Source of the DNA: Paenibacillus sp. FSL K6-0276
Lineage (GTDB): Bacteria > Bacillota > Bacilli > Paenibacillales > Paenibacillaceae
Direction: 5' to 3'
Assembly (NCBI RefSeq): GCF_037977235.1
Contig: NZ_CP150276.1
Coordinates: 2,914,001 to 2,978,000, forward strand
Length of the DNA stretch: 64,000 nt
The notes under the pieces were generated by a model. It was not told where the DNA came from. It saw only the letters and a program-made list of their open reading frames with translations, and made no database searches. The number at the start of each line of letters is the position of its first letter. Position 1 is the first letter of the stretch. The position numbers were made by a program, and so were the translations under genes. Of the stretch, positions 24,749 to 33,959 are shown piece after piece.

Positions 24749-25735
24749 ATGCCTAACTGGCAGGTGAAATTCGATGAAGAAATGCTTCAGCAAGCTGCAG
24801 AACAGATTCAAGTCGATTGGACAACGATAAAGTATATTGGTGGTTTTGAAAATGTTGTCTATAGCTTTCTAAAAGATGATCATGAATTTATTTTACGTGT
24901 AACTCATCATTCTCATCAGGAGCAGGAGATGGTTATTTCTGAACTTGACTTTATGGACCATCTTGCAAAGCATGGAGTGAAACTGGCTCGCCCCATTCCC
25001 TTTCAGGATGGCAGTTTGGTACAAACGCTAGCCAAAGATGAGGAAAGATTTATGATCTGTGTAATGGAGAAAGCACCTGGTGGTCATGTTAATGCTTCCG
25101 ATCCCTATTGGGGACCGGAGCTTTTTGAGCAATGGGGTGAGGTAACAGGAAGAATGCATGCTGCAACTCTGCAATACGAGCGTCCGGAGACTGTTCTGGC
25201 AAGACCACATCAGGCTAAGCTAGAGTTTGACTTTGCTAACTTTGGCACTGTTGAACAGCAGCTTTTTGAAAAGTTGCTTCAGATAAATGATCGGATTAAC
25301 CAGTTGCAACGGAATCGTGAAAGCTATGGGCTATGTCACCGTGATTTGCATTCGGGTAATTTTTTCGTACATGAGGGGCAGATCACCGTGTTTGACTTTG
25401 ATGATTGCGGATACGACTATAGGGTGCATGATATTGCAATTGCCGTTTATTACTCGACCATCTTTGGGGATCGGCGAAAACCGGAGGTAGAGCAGAATAG
25501 AACTTCTAGTCTTGCGGCAGCCATGCTGAGGTCCTTTATGAAGGGGTATAATCGAGAGTATGCACTCGACAATAAGTGGCTAGAAGAGCTCCCACTCTTT
25601 ATCGAGAAGCGTCGACTTGAATTAGTGCTTTTGTTATTTCATGAGTTTTCGGAGTCACAGCGTGAGGAGAATAGAATTTGGCTTGCCCGCAATATTCACG
25701 ATGCTCTAAATGACAAAGCTTGTTTAGAGCTTTAA
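24749..25735 (+). CDS. Aminoglycoside-phosphotransferase-fold kinase (APH-like)
   Basis: A 328-residue protein with the kinase-like APH fold. The catalytic loop C-H-R-D-L-H-S-G-N-F-F-V lies near residues 201-212 and the metal-binding D-F-D-D near 221-224. The N-terminal part has G-G-F-E-N-V-V-Y-S-F as a nucleotide loop. ATG 24749 has AGGAG ten bases upstream; a longer TTG-start reading adds 24 unlikely residues. APH-fold proteins phosphorylate antibiotics, homoserine, choline or sugars. No resistance context is seen. It precedes the MoxR gene by 31 bases. Confidence 0.82.
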   Translation: MPNWQVKFDEEMLQQAAEQIQVDWTTIKYIGGFENVVYSFLKDDHEFILRVTHHSHQEQEMVISELDFMDHLAKHGVKLARPIPFQDGSLVQTLAKDEERFMICVMEKAPGGHVNASDPYWGPELFEQWGEVTGRMHAATLQYERPETVLARPHQAKLEFDFANFGTVEQQLFEKLLQINDRINQLQRNRESYGLCHRDLHSGNFFVHEGQITVFDFDDCGYDYRVHDIAIAVYYSTIFGDRRKPEVEQNRTSSLAAAMLRSFMKGYNREYALDNKWLEELPLFIEKRRLELVLLLFHEFSESQREENRIWLARNIHDALNDKACLEL

Positions 25736-25766
25736 TAATCTTATCATATAAAAAAGGAGCATTTAT

Positions 25767-26828
25767 TTGAACTTAGCAACTCCTGTAACACCTATTCAAC
25801 TTATGCAAGTACTTCTAAACGTTTCTGTGATTCGCCCTGTTTTTATCTGGGGGGCGCCTGGTATTGGGAAGTCTTCACTTGTAGAAGCTTTTGCTGATCA
25901 GGTGGGTCTTCCATGTGTTTCTCTTTTGGGTTCTCAGCTAGCGCCGGAAGACATCATTGGAGTACCACAAATCGTTAATGGAAAGAGCCAATTTTGTCCT
26001 CCGAAAATGATTGCTCGGGATGAACCTTATTGCTTGTTCCTGGATGAGCTTAATGCCTGTTCTCAAGAGGTACAAAAAGCATTTTATAGTCTAATCCACG
26101 AACGTCGTATCGGCGATTATCACCTACCTGTGGGCTCCATAGTAATTGGAGCGGGAAATCGTGCACAAGATAGTGCAATTGTTAAACCTATGTCATCGGC
26201 GCTTATCAATCGGATGTTCCATATACAGCTAAATGTTTCTTTTCAGAATTGGATTTCTTGGGCATATGAGAATAGCATTCATCCTATGGTTATTGAATAT
26301 TTGGAGCTGCGGCCGGATCATTTGTGGAGTGCACCTCCAAAGACGGAAGAGCCTTTCTCAACTCCACGTTCTTGGCATATGCTTAGTGACGCACTACATG
26401 AGTTTGGTGAGGATATAAACGTAGACACCGTAGGTATTTTAGCGAATGGTTCGCTGACACCTTCTCATGCTACTCAATTCAAGGCTTTTTATAAAAATCT
26501 AACTGGGAAATATGAACTCAATCAAATTATTGAAGGTAAATCCTCATTTCCAACGGCTCCAGAAGATCGGGATCTCCTTTATTTCCTAGCGCAATCCTTA
26601 AGGGCACAGATTATTAAAGAACTTCCTCCAATTAAAGATAACGTTCGAGATGGACATCGCCAATTTGCACACACAGTTAAGAAGCTGATTAAAGACCTAT
26701 CAGTCATTAGCTTTGAAATTGCACAGTTAGTAGTTGCTAAGCAGGAGCAAAGTAATAACATTCCGGACTGGTTAATGGTTGAAATTGTTCGTGATTTACC
26801 ACGTCTTGCTATAAAAGATAGGGGGTAA
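25767..26828 (+). CDS. MoxR-type AAA ATPase
   Basis: A 353-residue ATPase with Walker A G-A-P-G-I-G-K-S-S near residues 29-37, Walker B Y-C-L-F-L-D-E-L-N near 90-98, and G-A-G-N-R-A near 131. MoxR ATPases pair with a VWA-domain partner to remodel proteins or insert metals. The partner follows two bases later. It starts at TTG 25767 with AAGGAGC 8-14 bases upstream. The two-gene layout (MoxR then DUF2201/VWA) is a known pairing of unknown biochemical target. Confidence 0.85.
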   Translation: MNLATPVTPIQLMQVLLNVSVIRPVFIWGAPGIGKSSLVEAFADQVGLPCVSLLGSQLAPEDIIGVPQIVNGKSQFCPPKMIARDEPYCLFLDELNACSQEVQKAFYSLIHERRIGDYHLPVGSIVIGAGNRAQDSAIVKPMSSALINRMFHIQLNVSFQNWISWAYENSIHPMVIEYLELRPDHLWSAPPKTEEPFSTPRSWHMLSDALHEFGEDINVDTVGILANGSLTPSHATQFKAFYKNLTGKYELNQIIEGKSSFPTAPEDRDLLYFLAQSLRAQIIKELPPIKDNVRDGHRQFAHTVKKLIKDLSVISFEIAQLVVAKQEQSNNIPDWLMVEIVRDLPRLAIKDRG

Positions 26829-26830
26829 GC

Positions 26831-28629
26831 ATGGCTAAAAAAACAATGCCAGAAAATCCTGCTTTGAAAAATTTTAATGAAGCTTGTTCGTTAATCGCGG
26901 ATCATCCTATTTTTGCACCTTTGTCTGTTCGAGCTTCGATTATCCATAATGAAAACACACCGTATCCTGAAGACGGCTGGGCATTGTCACTAATAACGGC
27001 TATATTTACACTCATCCCAAACGGCGTGGTGAGGTCGCTGAATGGATGTACGTTTTGGCACATTGTTTTCTTCATTTAGGACTTGGACATTTAAAGATTA
27101 AAGAGAATCAAGTGGCGTGGAACGTTGCATGTGATGTATACATAGCAAAGTTTTTAAATGACTTGAAGTTTGGTAAAGTGCCCGCAGATATGGAGTCTCG
27201 AATTGATCTTACAATTAAAGATGAACAACAGCTTTACGAGCAATTAATGATAAAAGGGATTCCGGACACCTCCAGATATTTTGGGACTGCGGGTTTTTCG
27301 AAAATGGATATGAATGTTCGAGAAACCACTAGAAGGTACTGGGGAGAAGCACCGGATTGGGAATCCTATTTTGCCTATGGTTTATCAAATGCTGTAACGA
27401 ATGCAGTAAGTGTTGCGGGGGGACATGCGAATACTATTAGCGACCCTGCGCTTTCTTTAACAGCCTCACAGCGTGCAAAACGATGGTTCATGGACAGATA
27501 TCCTTTATTAGGTGCGCTTGCTGCTGGTTTTGAGATTATAGAAGATCCGACGATCTGTCGGCGATTAGATATTTCCATAGCTGCCATTGACGTTATCGAT
27601 CGCAAAATTTATATGAACCCTGCAGCCGGACTAAACGATGATGAATGTATTTTCGTGATGGCACATGAGCTTTTGCACGCGGGTCTTCAGCATCATGAGC
27701 GATGTCTTGGGCGGGATCATTATCTTTGGAATGTGGCTTGTGACTATGTTATAAATTTATGGCTAGTGGAAATGAGTGTAGGGGAGTATCCGCGAATTGG
27801 TCTCCTATTAGATCCTGAGCTTAAAGGTTTATCTGCCGAAACGATTTATGATCATATGGTCGGAGATATCCGCACTTATAAGAAACTGGCAACCTTGAGA
27901 GGCAACGGACTTGGTGACATTTTAGATAACGGTTCATCTAGTTTTTGGGATGTGAGAGAAGGACAGACGCTAGATGATTTTTGTAAAAATGCAATGCAAC
28001 AAGGACTTATGTATCATGAAGAACAAAGCCGAGGGCTTTTGCCATCGGGACTTGTTGAAGAGATCAGAGCACTGGGCCAGCCACCCATTAAATGGGATGT
28101 AGAGCTTGCTCGTTGGTTTGATCATTATTTCTCACCACTTGAGAAGAGCAGATCTTATTCACGAATTAGCAGACGTCAATCTTCTACACCTGATATCCCT
28201 CGACCACAGTGGGTTCATAGTGGAGCTGCAGATGATGGCCGCACATTTGGAGTTATTTTAGATACCTCAGGCTCTATGGATAAAAAGCTTCTGGCCAAAG
28301 CATTAGGGGCCATTTCAAGTTATGCTCAGGCTCGTGATGTTCCTTTTGCGCGGATTATCTTTTGTGACGCTTGTCCTTATGATGCAGGCTACATGCCTCC
28401 CGAGGCTATCGCAGATCGAGTACAAGTGAAGGGAAGAGGGGGAACGATCCTACAACCTGCTATTGATTTAATTCAACAAGCTGAAGATTTCCCTAAAAAA
28501 GGGCCTCTTCTAATTATTACAGATGGTTATTGTGACAAGCTGACCATTAAAAGAGACCATGCTTATATTTTGCCAAAGGGAAACGATTTGCCTTTTTCAT
28601 CAAAAGGACCTGTTTTCAGAATTAACTAG
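26831..28629 (+). pseudogene. DUF2201 metallopeptidase/VWA protein, frameshifted
   Basis: About 599 residues when restored. The first frame runs from ATG 26831; near 26984-26986 one base seems missing (W-A-L then V-T-N-N-G-Y), and the second frame continues to 28629. Without correction the first piece ends at 27079. The second frame carries H-E-L-L-H in M-A-H-E-L-L-H-A-G-L-Q-H-H, followed by W-N-V-A-C-D-Y, and a C-terminal VWA with the metal site D-T-S-G-S-M. An earlier repeat, L-A-H-C-F-L-H-L-G-L-G-H with W-N-V-A-C-D-V-Y, has lost the catalytic glutamate. It lies two bases after the MoxR partner. The single-base change could be a sequencing error. Confidence 0.82.
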
Positions 28630-28669
28630 GGTAGAAGAACTTAGAAATGATTAGACGGAGGTAACCTAT

Positions 28670-29131
28670 ATGACACCCCCAAAACATATTCTTTCCGCAG
28701 CTACAGTTGTATTCAATGATCAAGGAGAGATCTTATTAATAAAAGGTCCTCGCAGAGGATGGGAGATGCCAGGAGGACAGGTCGAAGAAGGAGAGTCCCT
28801 TAAAGAGGCGGCGATCAGGGAGGCCAAAGAAGAATCGGGCATTGATATAGAGATTAATAAGTTTTGCGGCGTTTTTCAAAATATGGATCGATCTATTTGC
28901 ACTACATTATTTCTGGGTAAAGCTATCGGTGGTGAGCTTGCTACTAGTTCCGAAAGTTTGGAAGTGGGCTATTTCTCAATAGAACAAGCAATGAATATGG
29001 TCAGATGGAAAAACCTCAGATTGCGGTTAGAGTATTGTCTAAATGATGATGCGTTGCCTTTTTACGTAGAATTACGGGGCATTGATGTTGAAGAAATTAT
29101 TCTAAAATTAGAAAATCACCAAACTTTTTAG
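28670..29131 (+). CDS. Nudix hydrolase family protein
   Basis: A 153-residue protein with a full Nudix box at about residues 38-60: G-G-Q-V-E-E-G-E, seven residues, then R-E-A-K-E-E-S-G-I. The motif includes both metal-binding glutamates. GGAGG precedes the ATG at 28670. It follows the VWA gene by 40 bases with no terminator, so it may be co-transcribed with MoxR/VWA, or be independent. Substrate unknown. Confidence 0.88.
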   Translation: MTPPKHILSAATVVFNDQGEILLIKGPRRGWEMPGGQVEEGESLKEAAIREAKEESGIDIEINKFCGVFQNMDRSICTTLFLGKAIGGELATSSESLEVGYFSIEQAMNMVRWKNLRLRLEYCLNDDALPFYVELRGIDVEEIILKLENHQTF

Positions 29132-29293
29132 AGGTGCTTTTCAATCTTAAGGTATCTGATGATTTCGGTGCGCGATGTGGCTTATCCACTTACTTTTTTT
29201 ATTTTATAACATTTTCACTAGATTACAGAACTTTTCATGCGGTTACAGCGTCTTACTTATGTACGATAAATCATCGGTAAGGAATGAAACATT

Positions 29294-31330
29294 ATGAAAG
29301 ACAACACGAAGCTTTTCAGAAATAATATGAGGAGCCAGTCTTCTATACAATCTGTAGGTGGCAGGCGTTATGTGCCAGGAATTGATGGTCTAAGGGCTTT
29401 ATCAGTACTCGCTGTACTCGCTTATCATTTGAATCTAAATTGGGCTGAGGGTGGACTTCTCGGCGTTGGAATATTTTTTGTTATCTCAGGTTATCTCATT
29501 ACTGACCAAATCATTACCAAGTGGGAGCAACACCGAAGACTGAATCTTATAGACTTTTGGTTTCGTAGAGCACGGAGGCTGCTGCCGGCGATGATCGTCA
29601 TGCTTCTTGTTGTCGCCATATGGCTCTTAATTATAGAACCTACAAGATTGTTTGGATTGAAGGGTGACTTTTTATCTTCCTTATTTTACTTCAATAATTG
29701 GTGGCTAATATTTCATAATGTCTCCTACTTTGAGAGCTTTGGACCGCCTTCTCCGATCGGACATTTATGGTCGCTTTCTATTGAAGGACAATTTTATATT
29801 CTATGGCCAATAGTTCTCATTATAGTGATGAAGATCGCTCGTCGGCGAGGTAAGCTTATTGCATGGATTATGGCTAGTGCAGCTGTCTCAGCTTTAGCGA
29901 TGGCATTGATCTATGTACCGGGTACAGACCCAAGTAGAGTGTATTATGGAACGGATACCCGCATATTTGCACTTCTCATTGGAGCAGCTCTTGCAGTTGC
30001 ATGGCCAAGTCAGAAGCTTAATGATAAGGTCTCAGAACCAGCTCGGCGTGTGCTTGATATCGTAGGAGGACTAGGACTCATTCTATTGTTGGTACTTTTT
30101 AATCAGGTTAATGAGTATGACGATTTGCTTTACCGTGGTGGGTTTTTCGTGATTTCTTTGATCGCTGCTGTAGTTATTGCCGTACTCGCTCATCCTGCCA
30201 GCCGACTGGGATCGATTGTAGGCTGCAAGCCTCTGCGTTGGATCGGAGTGCGATCATATAGCTTGTACATATGGCATTTCCCAGTCATTATCCTTAGTAG
30301 TCCGAATGTGAATACTGAAGAAAGCAGCATTCTCCGTATCATAATTCAGGTAGCAGTGAGTTTTTCACTAGCTGCATTGTCATACAAGTATGTGGAGGAG
30401 CCAATTCGGAGGGGTTCATTAAAGGAAACTTGGAAAAATATAAGTGTAAAAAAACGCGGTGGTATTCGTCCAGGCTTCTTAATTGCTATTATTACTGTGA
30501 TTCTTATCCCTATCGCTTGCAAAGGTTACTTGTTAAACGCTGGATCTGATACGGGGATGGAATCGGCAGGTATGCAGAATGAACAGCAACAACTACAGCA
30601 ACAGCAACAGCAACAACAGCAGCAGCAGCAGCAACAACAAGATATGGGAATAAAGGATGATCCCGCAAATCACAAGTCGATAGACGAGGGTGTGACTGAT
30701 ATACCAACAGTACCAGCTATAGCACAGGATAATACTGATTCTGAAGTGAAAAAACCTGATACTGAGTTGGGAAAAACAGTTACAGAAGAGGAACAGCCTA
30801 ATTCTGAAGTAAAAAAAACTGATCCTGAAGAAAAGAAATCAGTGTCTGAAGATAGCCAAGCTGGAAAAGACGTTACGGCCATTGGAGATTCCGTTATTTT
30901 GGACGCAGCACCTTATCTCTCAGAAAAATTACCTGGTATTGTAGTCGATGGAGAGATCGGTAGACAGATGGTGAAAGCTCAGGAGGTAGTGGATCAACTT
31001 AGAACAGAAGGCCGGTTGGGTAAACGGATTATCATTGAGCTGGGAACCAACGGATCCTTTAGTTCAAAGCAATTACGTGCACTACTGAGCTCGCTAAGCG
31101 ATGCTGAGCATATTTTTTTGGTCAATGCACGCGTCCCAAGAAAATGGCAAAATAATGTAAACCACAATATTTCAAAAGTTTCCAGTGAGTTTAGTAATAC
31201 GACCGTAGTAGACTGGCACTCTGCTAGTGAAGGGAAAGACGAATATTTCTACCAAGATGGTGTGCATCTGAAACCTGAGGGTGCCGAGTATTACGCTTCT
31301 ATTCTTGTAAAAGCCTTGAAAATTAAGTAA
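29294..31330 (+). CDS. OatA-like acyltransferase (acyltransferase 3 plus SGNH domain)
   Basis: A 678-residue membrane enzyme. Residues about 30-390 hold the acyltransferase-3 domain with about ten helices (Y-V-P-G-I-D-G-L-R-A-L-S opening; G-H-L-W-S-L-S-I-E-G near 156), then a linker with a polyglutamine run (about residues 431-449) and repeats rich in E, K, P and S, then an extracellular SGNH domain with A-I-G-D-S-V near 533 and D-G-V-H-L near 655. OatA-type proteins acetylate peptidoglycan or other surface polymers. Strong hairpin terminator 3'. Regulation not seen. Confidence 0.88.
   Translation: MKDNTKLFRNNMRSQSSIQSVGGRRYVPGIDGLRALSVLAVLAYHLNLNWAEGGLLGVGIFFVISGYLITDQIITKWEQHRRLNLIDFWFRRARRLLPAMIVMLLVVAIWLLIIEPTRLFGLKGDFLSSLFYFNNWWLIFHNVSYFESFGPPSPIGHLWSLSIEGQFYILWPIVLIIVMKIARRRGKLIAWIMASAAVSALAMALIYVPGTDPSRVYYGTDTRIFALLIGAALAVAWPSQKLNDKVSEPARRVLDIVGGLGLILLLVLFNQVNEYDDLLYRGGFFVISLIAAVVIAVLAHPASRLGSIVGCKPLRWIGVRSYSLYIWHFPVIILSSPNVNTEESSILRIIIQVAVSFSLAALSYKYVEEPIRRGSLKETWKNISVKKRGGIRPGFLIAIITVILIPIACKGYLLNAGSDTGMESAGMQNEQQQLQQQQQQQQQQQQQQQDMGIKDDPANHKSIDEGVTDIPTVPAIAQDNTDSEVKKPDTELGKTVTEEEQPNSEVKKTDPEEKKSVSEDSQAGKDVTAIGDSVILDAAPYLSEKLPGIVVDGEIGRQMVKAQEVVDQLRTEGRLGKRIIIELGTNGSFSSKQLRALLSSLSDAEHIFLVNARVPRKWQNNVNHNISKVSSEFSNTTVVDWHSASEGKDEYFYQDGVHLKPEGAEYYASILVKALKIK
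30584..30641 (+). repeat. CAR trinucleotide tract coding for polyglutamine
   Basis: Three CAR codons, one CTA and fifteen further CAR codons in a row, mixed CAA and CAG. Inside the linker of the OatA-like acyltransferase. Such tracts can change length by slippage, adding or losing single glutamines without frameshift. Confidence 0.9.
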
Positions 31331-31407
31331 CAAGATATTGATTTGTGATCCCAACCGAAGTCATAGCTGTAGATCTGGTAAGTCAGAAGTACATTCAGTA
31401 ACATTAT

Positions 31408-31450
31408 AAAGACCGGCAAGAGAATTTTCTCTTTGCCGGTCTTATTTTTT
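31408..31450. terminator. Bidirectional terminator
   Basis: AAGACCGGCAA with its complement and an inner AGAGAA/TTCTCT stem, T-run on the plus strand and A-run on the other. It lies between convergent genes. Confidence 0.9.
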
Positions 31451-31482
31451 GTAAACGTATGTCATTGAAGAATATCTATTTC

Positions 31483-32067
31483 CTATTCGTAGATAAAATG
31501 CTCCACCGCAGCCACAGTCATCGTAAAGTCAGGGTTAGAATTGTCGATCACCTTAACATTGGAACCTGGGAGAGGCCACTTAACACTACGGTTTCCAAAT
31601 GATTTGCGAAATTCATCCCAATGCTGGAACTTCCATTCATCTAGTGGTGATTGTCTGTTTTGAATTCGCATCCGGTACAATTCCTCGTTGGCTAGTTCGA
31701 CCAAGACGACTTTGACCTCAACATCTTGCAGGGAACGTCCGATACGAGATAACTCACTGCTGATCCAGTCAGGATTGGCAGCTTCTTGGGTAAATGGCCC
31801 AACTACAAATGCATCCACATTCAGGCCAATATTGTCTAGCGCGGCGTCCATCGTAATCCGGTAACCTAAATCACGACATAATCTTTTGTACTCGGCAGAG
31901 TCTCTGTCTGCTGGGTCCAATCCGTGTAAAGTCATGATGGCGTCTGCGGCTGGCCGTAAGAGAATATCCATATCAAAGAAGGGTACTTTACGCCGGGAAG
32001 CGATCGCTTTAGCTAATGTGGTTTTGCCGGCCCCAGCTGGCCCCAGAAAAAATATAAGTTTGTTCAT
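31483..32067 (-). CDS. Shikimate-kinase-like P-loop kinase
   Basis: A 194-residue protein opening with L-I-F-F-L-G-P-A-G-A-G-K-T-T-L-A-K-A, a Walker A loop at residues 10-17, then F-F-D-M-D-I-L-L, where the D-x-D pair resembles the substrate site of shikimate-kinase-like enzymes. It lacks the R-x-x-E-x-x-x-F lid motif of genuine AroK, so shikimate is unlikely. Possibly a small-molecule or nucleotide kinase. CTAAGGAGAGTC precedes the ATG. Confidence 0.75.
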   Translation of the reverse strand: MNKLIFFLGPAGAGKTTLAKAIASRRKVPFFDMDILLRPAADAIMTLHGLDPADRDSAEYKRLCRDLGYRITMDAALDNIGLNVDAFVVGPFTQEAANPDWISSELSRIGRSLQDVEVKVVLVELANEELYRMRIQNRQSPLDEWKFQHWDEFRKSFGNRSVKWPLPGSNVKVIDNSNPDFTMTVAAVEHFIYE

Positions 32068-32236
32068 CGCTGACTCTCCTTAGAACCTCAATTAACTCCA
32101 TATTGTATCTCTGCATAATATCATATAAAAGATAGTGAGCAATCGCCAGCGCAAAATCTTCACCTGCCAGATATGATCTGAAAACCTGAGATATTTCGTA
32201 TTATGGGCCATTATATGATATTTTTTTGCTTCTCCA

Positions 32237-32265
32237 TTGAGTTTTTGCGTAATCCTGCTTATAAT
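32237..32265 (+). promoter_or_regulatory. Promoter of the ABC-F gene
   Basis: TTGAGT (32237-32242), 17-base spacer, TATAAT (32260-32265). The transcript would start near 32272 with a leader of about 27 bases, too short for the attenuator often found before resistance-type ABC-F genes. Confidence 0.8.
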
Positions 32266-32298
32266 ATAGCGAGAAAAATAAGAAAAAGGTGTCCATAA

Positions 32299-33855
32299 AT
32301 GAGCATATTAAATGTAGAAGGATTAAGTCATGGCTTTGGAGATCGTGCGATCTTCAAGGATGTTTCATTCCGTCTCCTAAAAGGCGAGCATATCGGATTA
32401 TTCGGCGCTAACGGCGAAGGTAAATCCACTTTTATGAATATTGTTACAGGAAAGCTGCAACCTGACGAAGGTAAAGTCGAATGGTCCAAACGGGTGCGTG
32501 TCGGCTACCTCGATCAGCATGCGGTGTTGACCAAGGGCATGACCATTCAAGATGTACTTAGAGGGGCATTCCAATACCTGTTTGATCTTGAGCAAGAGAT
32601 GAACGATATGTACGGCAGAATGGGTGACGTGTCGCCAGAAGAGCTGGAGAAGCTGCTTGAAGAAGTTGGAACCATCCAGGATACACTTACGAATCAAGAT
32701 TTCTACATGATTGATGCGAAGGTACAAGAAACCGCTCGCGGATTAGGAATCACCGATATCGGTCTGGATCGCGACGTTGCTGATCTTAGTGGTGGGCAGC
32801 GTACCAAAATCTTGCTTGCGAAGCTCTTGCTTGAAAAACCAGACATTTTGCTCCTCGATGAGCCGACGAACTATCTGGATGAGCAGCATATTGAATGGCT
32901 GAGACGTTATCTTCAAGAATATGATAATGCGTTTATTCTGATCTCTCATGATATTCCATTCTTGAACAGCGTTATTAACCTGATCTACCATATGGAAAAT
33001 CAAAAGCTGACCCGTTATGTGGGTGATTATGAGCAATTCCAACAGGTCTACGAAATGAGAAAACAACAGCTTGAATCTGCTTATAATCGCCAAAAGCAAG
33101 AAATAGCAGAGCTAAAAGATTTCGTTGCTCGTAACAAAGCCAGCGTGGCAACTCGTAACATGGCGATGTCCAGACAGAAGAAGCTCGACAAGATGGAGAT
33201 CATCGAGATTGCGAAGGAAAAACCGAAACCACAGTTTAATTTCAAAGAAGGTAAAACTGCGGGTAAGATGATTTTCGAAGCGAAAGAATTGGTTATCGGT
33301 TATGACACTCCGTTGTCCAGACCACTTAATTTGTTGATGGAGCGTGGGCAAAAGGTCGCTCTGGTTGGTGCGAACGGTATCGGTAAGACGACTTTACTAC
33401 GTAGCATTTTAGGCGAAATCTCTGCATTGTCCGGTTCTGTAGAACGTGGCTACCATCAGGAGATTGGATACTTTGAGCAAGAAATGAAGGAAGGCAATTA
33501 TAAGACTTGTATTGAGGAGATCTGGGATACATTCCCATCCCTTTCACAATTCGAAGTACGTGCTGCCCTTGCCAAATGTGGACTGACCACGAAGCACATT
33601 GAGAGTAAAATCGCTGTCTTGAGCGGTGGAGAAAAAGCAAAAGTGCGTCTATGTAAGCTCATTAACAGTGAGACTAACATACTCGTATTGGATGAGCCGA
33701 CGAACCACTTGGATATTGATGCTAAAGATGAACTGAAACGCGCTCTGAAAGCATACAAAGGAAGCATTCTTATGATTTCTCACGAACCAGAATTTTATCA
33801 GGATATCGTAACAGATATTTGGAATTGCGAAGATTGGACAACAAAAGTATTTTAA
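32299..33855 (+). CDS. yfmM: ABC-F family ATPase (YfmM-like)
   Basis: A 518-residue soluble protein with two ATPase domains and no membrane segments. First Walker A G-A-N-G-E-G-K-S-T near residue 36, signature L-S-G-G-Q-R near 164; second Walker A G-A-N-G-I-G-K-T-T near 357, signature L-S-G-G-E-K near 439; D-E-P-T-N-H-L-D near 463. ABC-F proteins act on the ribosome rather than in transport. Length and opening fit Bacillus YfmM, a housekeeping paralogue; an antibiotic-resistance role is not indicated. Followed by a terminator. Confidence 0.88.
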   Translation: MSILNVEGLSHGFGDRAIFKDVSFRLLKGEHIGLFGANGEGKSTFMNIVTGKLQPDEGKVEWSKRVRVGYLDQHAVLTKGMTIQDVLRGAFQYLFDLEQEMNDMYGRMGDVSPEELEKLLEEVGTIQDTLTNQDFYMIDAKVQETARGLGITDIGLDRDVADLSGGQRTKILLAKLLLEKPDILLLDEPTNYLDEQHIEWLRRYLQEYDNAFILISHDIPFLNSVINLIYHMENQKLTRYVGDYEQFQQVYEMRKQQLESAYNRQKQEIAELKDFVARNKASVATRNMAMSRQKKLDKMEIIEIAKEKPKPQFNFKEGKTAGKMIFEAKELVIGYDTPLSRPLNLLMERGQKVALVGANGIGKTTLLRSILGEISALSGSVERGYHQEIGYFEQEMKEGNYKTCIEEIWDTFPSLSQFEVRAALAKCGLTTKHIESKIAVLSGGEKAKVRLCKLINSETNILVLDEPTNHLDIDAKDELKRALKAYKGSILMISHEPEFYQDIVTDIWNCEDWTTKVF

Positions 33856-33872
33856 TGAGCTAATCTCTAATG

Positions 33873-33923
33873 AAAAAGTCTATGAGGTGTTAACGATTCT
33901 GTTACGCTTCATAGGCTTTTTTT
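33873..33923 (+). terminator. Rho-independent terminator
   Basis: AAAAGTCTATGA-type left arm pairs with TTCATAGGCTTTT across a loop holding a second small stem, followed by T-run. Confidence 0.7.
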
Positions 33924-33959
33924 AGCGGATAATAACTGGATTAGACAAGGAGGTTCTAT

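Noticed and set aside
24749..25735. Annotation of the APH-fold proteins (here and at 33960) as aminoglycoside resistance enzymes
   Set aside because: The fold covers kinases for many substrates, and nothing in the neighbourhood links either gene to antibiotics.
31483..32067. Annotation as shikimate kinase AroK
   Set aside because: The Walker A loop and D-x-D fit the fold, but the shikimate-binding and lid motifs are absent and there are no aromatic pathway genes nearby.
32068..32298. Attenuator or leader peptide before the ABC-F gene, as in resistance-type ABC-F loci
   Set aside because: The mapped-looking promoter leaves only about 27 bases of leader, with no hairpin or small open frame.
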